Positions 6,401-10,310 of a DNA stretch of 10,310 bases are shown here, piece after piece. Positions within the stretch are counted from its first letter, which is position 1; each line of letters begins with the position of its first letter. The notes under the pieces were generated by a model. The model searched no databases and was not told the DNA's origin. It saw only the letters and a program-made list of their open reading frames with translations. The stretch is from the NCBI GenBank assembly GCA_964450565.1, contig CAYVCP010000018.1, positions 1 through 10,310 on the forward strand, given 5' to 3'. The position numbers were made by a program, and so were the translations under genes. Source of the DNA: CAYVCP01 sp964450565. GTDB lineage: Bacteria > Patescibacteriota > Minisyncoccia > Minisyncoccales > CG1-02-41-26.

Positions 6401-6429
6401 ATCTTACGACAAAAATACTTGTTTGTCAA
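6401..6429 (-). promoter_or_regulatory. Promoter of typA
   Basis: On the minus strand, a perfect TTGACA (6429-6424), a 17-nt spacer and TAAGAT (6406-6401; 5 of 6 bases match TATAAT) form the best sigma-70-type promoter in the window. The predicted transcription start near 6394 gives a leader of about 34 nt, which begins almost exactly at the hairpin at 6391-6373. TypA is therefore expressed independently of the upstream 182-residue gene. Confidence 0.75.
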
Positions 6430-6506
6430 TTTAAACTGGAGTTTAGCTTTGATTGTTTTCTGAAATTTTAGTGCTTTAACCTAAAAAGCAATAGCATTAA
6501 ACTCTT

Positions 6507-7055
6507 TTATATTGTTGATTTCATGTCAACAGCATTTTGTTTAAAAATCTCATGTAATCTTTTTTGTCCTCGAAAATTAAAAATTTTATTTTGAATATCG
6601 TTTGGAAATATATTTTTTACATCTTCAGCGTATAAAGATCCATCACGTGGAGATTGATGAGAGAATTTATCTATTGAGAAAAAAGAAAAAATATTAGGAT
6701 AATCAACCAAAACCGGACCAGAAAAACCGCTTAACTCTATAATTTCTCCATTTTCAATCCTATACTCCTGACAATATACCCAAAGAGATAAGGGAAATAA
6801 ATCCTCTTCGTTTCCTAAGTTTTCAAACACACAAAGATTTTGACTGTTTTTCTCTGTGTGCCAAGAAAATTGATCTTGTGAAAGTAAGTATTCTTCAATC
6901 GCTCTATCCCTTGGAGAAATAAATTGTTGCTTTTCTGTTGAGGATAATACACTTTGTATATTATTTCTTTTTTTGTAAAAAAATAAAAAAGAGTTTACAG
7001 TAATCAGAATTCCTAAAAACAAAATCAGTAAATAATATATGTTTCTATTTTTCAT
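6507..7055 (-). CDS. Single-pass membrane protein of unknown function, 182 aa
   Basis: I do not recognise a characterised family. The protein has a short basic N-terminus (MKNRN), one membrane helix (about 7-27, YYLLILFLGILITVNSFLFFY), then KKR and a soluble domain (about 47-182). Basic residues flank the helix on both sides, so they do not settle orientation; an extracytoplasmic domain is the likelier reading. The domain starts with a helical SPRDRAIEEYLLSQ segment. It then has a beta-rich part with two cysteines (C75, C95) in CVFENL and WVYCQEYRI, which could form a disulfide if exported, then ELSGFSGPVLVDYP and SPRDGSLYAEDVKNIFP. The well-balanced sequence with Trp, Cys and Pro-Gly turns looks like a genuine folded domain, not a spurious frame. 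It sits between typA and the large surface protein on the same strand. Its promoter lies so close to the ATG that the mRNA should be leaderless. Confidence 0.8.
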   Translation of the reverse strand: MKNRNIYYLLILFLGILITVNSFLFFYKKRNNIQSVLSSTEKQQFISPRDRAIEEYLLSQDQFSWHTEKNSQNLCVFENLGNEEDLFPLSLWVYCQEYRIENGEIIELSGFSGPVLVDYPNIFSFFSIDKFSHQSPRDGSLYAEDVKNIFPNDIQNKIFNFRGQKRLHEIFKQNAVDMKSTI

Positions 7056-7060
7056 ATATC

Positions 7061-7089
7061 ATTATATATGGTTGTAACTTAACCTTCAA
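7061..7089 (-). promoter_or_regulatory. Promoter of the 182-residue gene, predicted leaderless
   Basis: TTGAAG (7089-7084; 4 of 6 bases), a 17-nt spacer and a perfect TATAAT (7066-7061) lie on the minus strand. Only 5 nt (GATAT) separate the -10 box from the ATG at 7055. Since transcription normally begins about 7 nt after the -10, the mRNA should start at or within a base or two of the start codon. There is no SD, which fits. Confidence 0.6.
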
Positions 7090-7214
7090 CTGTCAGTCAT
7101 ATTCACTAAACTAGCCCAAATTAGTTATGGACTAAGCCCCTTATCTTAAATCTTAAAAATGAAAGCAACATATATTCCAAAATTATCAAAGTAAAGAAAT
7201 TATCTAAAAATACT

Positions 7215-10200
7215 CTAACTTATCTTATTTGATTCTTTCTTAGTTATTAATCCTTTTAACCTATCTTTCTGCCAAAAGGATACGCCACCAACAATAATAA
7301 TAACCGCTATTATCACATAATAAGTGATATGCCCCTTGTCATCTCCTTCTGTCTCATCCTCTCCTTTAAGCTCTGGTTCTTTTACTTTTAGAATAGCTAA
7401 ATCAGAAACTTGTCCTTTCATAGTCTCAACTTTAGCCCCTAGTGTCTCTACTTTTTGATCAATCTCAGCTAATAATTCTTTAGCTTCTACGTTCTCTGGA
7501 TCTCCTTTTGTGACAATTTTCATAATAGACAATAAGCCATCGTAAAGATCTAATTCATCTTTATTAGAAACATAATCAAAAACTATTTCTCTATCTGGAT
7601 TATCTGCTGTAACCTGATTGTCATACATGATTTGTAGCTCATCTTGTGCTTGATAATCTTCTGGCTCAGCCGCTAAAACGATCATGGAACTATTTTCTTC
7701 CTGTTTAGCTAAAGGAAATTGCATTAAATCAGTAACTGCCCCTTCCATCATAGAAGTATTCTTGCCAAGGACTAAAAACCAAGTAATTAGCTCAGTATTA
7801 TTTAATACAATGGTATCAAACTTATCGTATGACTCTTTTATTGCTTTAGTGGTTTTTGATACAGCCGTATAGAATTGAGGAGCGGTAAACAAAGTAACTT
7901 TATCTATCGATTCTAAAACCAAGCCCTTTATCAAATCAGCATAAGCTCTAAACATATCAATATTATACTGTAAAGCTGTCTGTCCTAAATACTTATCGGC
8001 AAACGAAACATAATCGTCTCTAGCAATTTCGATATGAGCTTGTACTAAATCAAGAGAAAGATTACCCGCATCTATTTTCTGTTTAGTTAACGATAAAAGC
8101 TCATTTACTCTTTCTTGATAATACTTATCCAAAGCTTTTTTCGTCATTTCTTCAGCACTAAATTCTTTTAAAAATGACTCTATTTTTTCTTTAAGGTACT
8201 CTTGAGCTTCTGTAACTTTGCCTTCTTTCATTTCTTCTAATGTAGGAATACTACCTAAATCATCAACGTAATCAGCCAAAAGCTCGTCGTATAAAAAATC
8301 TATAATCCTTGGATTCAAGAAAGGTATTCTTTCTAATACTACGTAACGTAATTTCCCCCACATTGACTCAATATATTTTAAAGGTAATTTTACTATCTTA
8401 TTGTAGAGTTGCTTAAATTCTTCTGGGCTTATATCCAGAGCCTGATCACCTAAATTATCCAGTGGTTTTGTAATAAACTTAGTAAACTTTTCTACAGCTT
8501 TTGTCATATCCAAAAGATCGTTTAAGGTATCTGCTATTACTCTAGCGATATTAGCTGATGAATCTTTGGATAACACTTGGCTATTGTTCATAATAGCTAA
8601 GCTATAACCTACAGCAAAAGCCCCTGCTTTTACTTGCTCTTCGCTACTTTTGTTATTTGCTTTAGCTATTTCTTTAGGAAAATCATTCAAGAAATCTAAA
8701 ATACCTTGCTCAGAAGCTTTTAATTCTTCGTAGTGTCTCTTGCCTTCGGTCTGCATAGTTACCAATCTACCGTCTAGCTTCATCTCAAGCTCAACTGTTT
8801 TTACCTCTTCTCCATAAATTTTTTGAGATGTTTTTATTTCTGCTTTTCCTTGTTCGTCAGTTATAGCTTCTTCGTAATCCTCATATTTAATCCTAGCATT
8901 AGCTATGGGATATTTAATACCATCTTCTAGATAATAAACAAAAACATTACTTTTCTTTGCCTCAAAAAGAATGGCTGTCTCCAAAGGCTTCATACCAATC
9001 TTTTCCACAGTAATAGGAGAAGCCATGGCTGTGAATAAGAGAATCTCATAATTATCCCTTTCTTCTTTCTCTTTATTCTTGTCATAATACCAGATATATA
9101 AATAATCAGCTGGCTGACCCTCTACTTCGCCTAAATCAGTTGTCTGATACTCAACTATATATCCGTTTTTATCACCAGAAACATTAATATTTCCTTTTTT
9201 CTCTGTTCTCGTATATCCAATTTCAAAACGTAAATTAGCCAAACTATCATCGTCTGGATAAGTCCCTTTAATGAGAAATTTTGTGTTTGTTTTACCATCA
9301 GCTAACAAGGGCGGGGTCAATTGTCCTTCTATCACTTTTATTTCTAAGTTAATTGACTTAATCTCCTTACATGACTCTTCTTCTTTTTTATAACCATCAT
9401 CACAAAAACATTCCCCTGTTTCCTCATCGTAATTCATATTAGAATCATTCCCACAAATCTCACTAATTTTTTTACATTTACCATCAACTACTGCTTCTAA
9501 ATTAGAACAAGTAATTTGAGAGCCTTGTCTTTTGACAATAAACTCTTTTGTTCTAAGGTCCTCTTTTGCTCCTGTTGAAGGTCCAGTATTTATTTCAAAA
9601 GCAAGACCGTCTTGCTTGGCCGAAGCCATAATACCCCTAAAATCCATAGAACCTACGCTACTCTCTACCTCAAGGCTCACACGGCCAAAAGGATATTCGT
9701 CACAAGCTGATACAAAATACTCGCAGTACTTTTCATTGGGCTCAGTAAAACCACCCCTCCATATGGGGCCTTCCAAAGTTACGACATCAACATAGGAGCT
9801 ATAGGGAATCTGGAACCATGAGCCATCAGCATATTGTGCACCATCCATCTTACAGCAATCACAGCCATTAGAATTCCATTCACTTTTCTTGCTATAAAAC
9901 CTTTGGTCTTGATTACATAAAGCATATGTCGTAATGGTGCCTGTAATTTCTCCTTCTACTCCATATTCAGCACCAAAGGGACCATAAGAACCATCTTCTG
10001 TTTTGTCAATGTAAAAATCAAAATCAAGGTCATAGCTATTTTTAACAAAACTATCAGAATAAGACGGATGATATGGTTCTGTGGTAAACTCGAAAGAATG
10101 CTTGAAGTAATGTTTTTGACCAAACTGCATTCCTTCCTCAGCCTTTATTGTCTTACATACCATAAAAACACTCACTAACAACAAACAAGTAACCACGAGA

Positions 10201-10217
10201 AAAGAATACTTTTTCAT
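7215..10217 (-). CDS. Large secreted surface protein with C-terminal membrane anchor, 1000 aa
   Basis: No characterised family is recognised. A Sec signal peptide (MKKYSFLVVTCLLLVSVFMVCKTIKA, cleavage likely after Ala26) is followed by several regions. A Cys-rich, aromatic-rich N-terminal domain (about 30-235) has C101, C119, C121, C122, C165 and C172. A compact Cys module (237-283) with C237, C248, C255, C270, C272 and C283 includes an EGF-like ending, GECFCDDGYKKEEESC. Two predicted beta-rich regions come next (about 288-405 and 410-490); the second contains IANARIKYEDYEEAITDEQGKAEIKT, resembling Ig-like or carboxypeptidase-regulatory-like repeats. A long mostly helical region (about 500-850) follows, then a coiled coil (about 905-945), an acidic linker, a membrane helix (964-981) and a basic cytoplasmic tail. 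All 12 mature cysteines fall before residue 284, suiting disulfides outside the cell. A type I topology with an exposed head on a helical stalk fits an adhesin or envelope protein; this is inference. No SD precedes the ATG. Confidence 0.85.
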   Translation of the reverse strand: MKKYSFLVVTCLLLVSVFMVCKTIKAEEGMQFGQKHYFKHSFEFTTEPYHPSYSDSFVKNSYDLDFDFYIDKTEDGSYGPFGAEYGVEGEITGTITTYALCNQDQRFYSKKSEWNSNGCDCCKMDGAQYADGSWFQIPYSSYVDVVTLEGPIWRGGFTEPNEKYCEYFVSACDEYPFGRVSLEVESSVGSMDFRGIMASAKQDGLAFEINTGPSTGAKEDLRTKEFIVKRQGSQITCSNLEAVVDGKCKKISEICGNDSNMNYDEETGECFCDDGYKKEEESCKEIKSINLEIKVIEGQLTPPLLADGKTNTKFLIKGTYPDDDSLANLRFEIGYTRTEKKGNINVSGDKNGYIVEYQTTDLGEVEGQPADYLYIWYYDKNKEKEERDNYEILLFTAMASPITVEKIGMKPLETAILFEAKKSNVFVYYLEDGIKYPIANARIKYEDYEEAITDEQGKAEIKTSQKIYGEEVKTVELEMKLDGRLVTMQTEGKRHYEELKASEQGILDFLNDFPKEIAKANNKSSEEQVKAGAFAVGYSLAIMNNSQVLSKDSSANIARVIADTLNDLLDMTKAVEKFTKFITKPLDNLGDQALDISPEEFKQLYNKIVKLPLKYIESMWGKLRYVVLERIPFLNPRIIDFLYDELLADYVDDLGSIPTLEEMKEGKVTEAQEYLKEKIESFLKEFSAEEMTKKALDKYYQERVNELLSLTKQKIDAGNLSLDLVQAHIEIARDDYVSFADKYLGQTALQYNIDMFRAYADLIKGLVLESIDKVTLFTAPQFYTAVSKTTKAIKESYDKFDTIVLNNTELITWFLVLGKNTSMMEGAVTDLMQFPLAKQEENSSMIVLAAEPEDYQAQDELQIMYDNQVTADNPDREIVFDYVSNKDELDLYDGLLSIMKIVTKGDPENVEAKELLAEIDQKVETLGAKVETMKGQVSDLAILKVKEPELKGEDETEGDDKGHITYYVIIAVIIIVGGVSFWQKDRLKGLITKKESNKIS

Positions 10218-10223
10218 AAGATT

Positions 10224-10229
10224 ATTTTA
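10224..10229 (-). promoter_or_regulatory. Possible -10 box of the surface-protein gene
   Basis: TAAAAT on the minus strand (5 of 6 consensus bases) ends 6 nt before the ATG at 10217, the same geometry as at the 182-residue gene. No acceptable -35 hexamer lies at 16-18 nt, so this is only suggestive. Confidence 0.2.
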
Positions 10230-10269
10230 GATTAAGTTTACCTTTGTTTTATTTTAACATAATAAAGAA

Positions 10270-10297
10270 GAATATGTCTAAAACATATTCCTTTTTT
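10270..10297. terminator. Terminator-like hairpin at the right edge
   Basis: GAATATGT (10270-10277) and ACATATTC (10283-10290) form a perfect 8-bp stem with a 5-nt loop, followed on the plus strand by C and six T (10291-10297). Read on the minus strand, the stem is preceded by the A-run and followed by TTCTTTATT, a poorer tail. No plus-strand gene ends here within the window, so the likely user is a minus-strand gene ending just beyond the edge. The stem is AT-rich, so efficiency is uncertain. Confidence 0.5.
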
Positions 10298-10310
10298 AGC
10301 TCTCGTTCTC

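Noticed and set aside
6472..6490. Hairpin TGCTTT/AAAGCA after the 182-residue gene as a terminator
   Set aside because: On the minus strand the stem is followed by CTAAAATTTCAG without a U-run, so it is not a convincing intrinsic terminator.
7056..7214. Intergenic region searched for small RNAs, a terminator of the surface-protein gene or a small gene
   Set aside because: Apart from the promoter at 7061-7089 I see only a weak 5-bp inverted repeat (AACTA/TAGTT) and no stem with a T-run or well-formed reading frame.
10146..10217. Lipoprotein signal at Cys21 of the surface protein
   Set aside because: The residues before the Cys (FMV) do not fit a lipobox, which needs a small residue directly before it; a Sec signal peptide cut after Ala26 fits better.
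1..10310. CRISPR array, tRNA, rRNA, insertion sequence or phage genes
   Set aside because: No spaced repeat series, cloverleaf-like sequence, terminal inverted repeats or transposase/phage motifs were seen on reading both strands.

Overview
The window is about one-third G+C, with compact intergenic spaces and standard stop-codon use. It probably comes from an ultrasmall bacterium of the Patescibacteria (Candidate Phyla Radiation). Three things suggest this: a tandem CxxC-x17-CxxC zinc-ribbon protein with a lysine-rich tail, an adaptor/ABC exporter whose adaptor carries an oversized helical region and has no outer-membrane channel gene beside it, and a large unrecognised surface protein with a C-terminal membrane anchor. 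This assignment is inference; there is no rRNA or other phylogenetic marker apart from typA.

Layout from left to right. (1) Minus strand, 1-776: the first 18 codons of a cold-shock-domain protein, cut by the window edge, and upstream of it the two-module zinc-ribbon protein. (2) 777-925: a divergent control region with two back-to-back -10 boxes and a perfect 15-bp palindrome. (3) Plus strand, 926-4556: a tight three-gene operon encoding an HlyD/MacA-type adaptor, a MacB/LolD-type ABC ATPase and a MacB/FtsX-type permease. The genes are spaced +2 nt and -1 nt (a TGATG junction), so they are probably translationally coupled. Together they would form one ATP-driven exporter in the cytoplasmic membrane, substrate unknown. 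(4) Minus strand, 4570-10217: the translational GTPase TypA/BipA, a 182-residue single-pass membrane protein of unknown function, and a 1000-residue secreted, C-terminally anchored surface protein. typA and the 182-residue gene each have a convincing promoter of their own, so this run is not simply one operon. (5) The right edge holds a terminator-like hairpin, probably for a minus-strand gene outside the window.

Translation signals are uneven. Only typA has a strong Shine-Dalgarno sequence, and that sequence lies inside a predicted hairpin at the extreme 5' end of its mRNA. The 182-residue gene has a near-consensus promoter whose -10 box ends 5 nt before the ATG, which predicts a leaderless mRNA. 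No stretch longer than 300 bases lacks a gene, and I see no tRNA, rRNA, CRISPR array, transposase or phage gene. The parts most worth attention are the exporter with its unusual adaptor, the divergent promoter region, the SD-sequestering leader of typA and the large surface protein.
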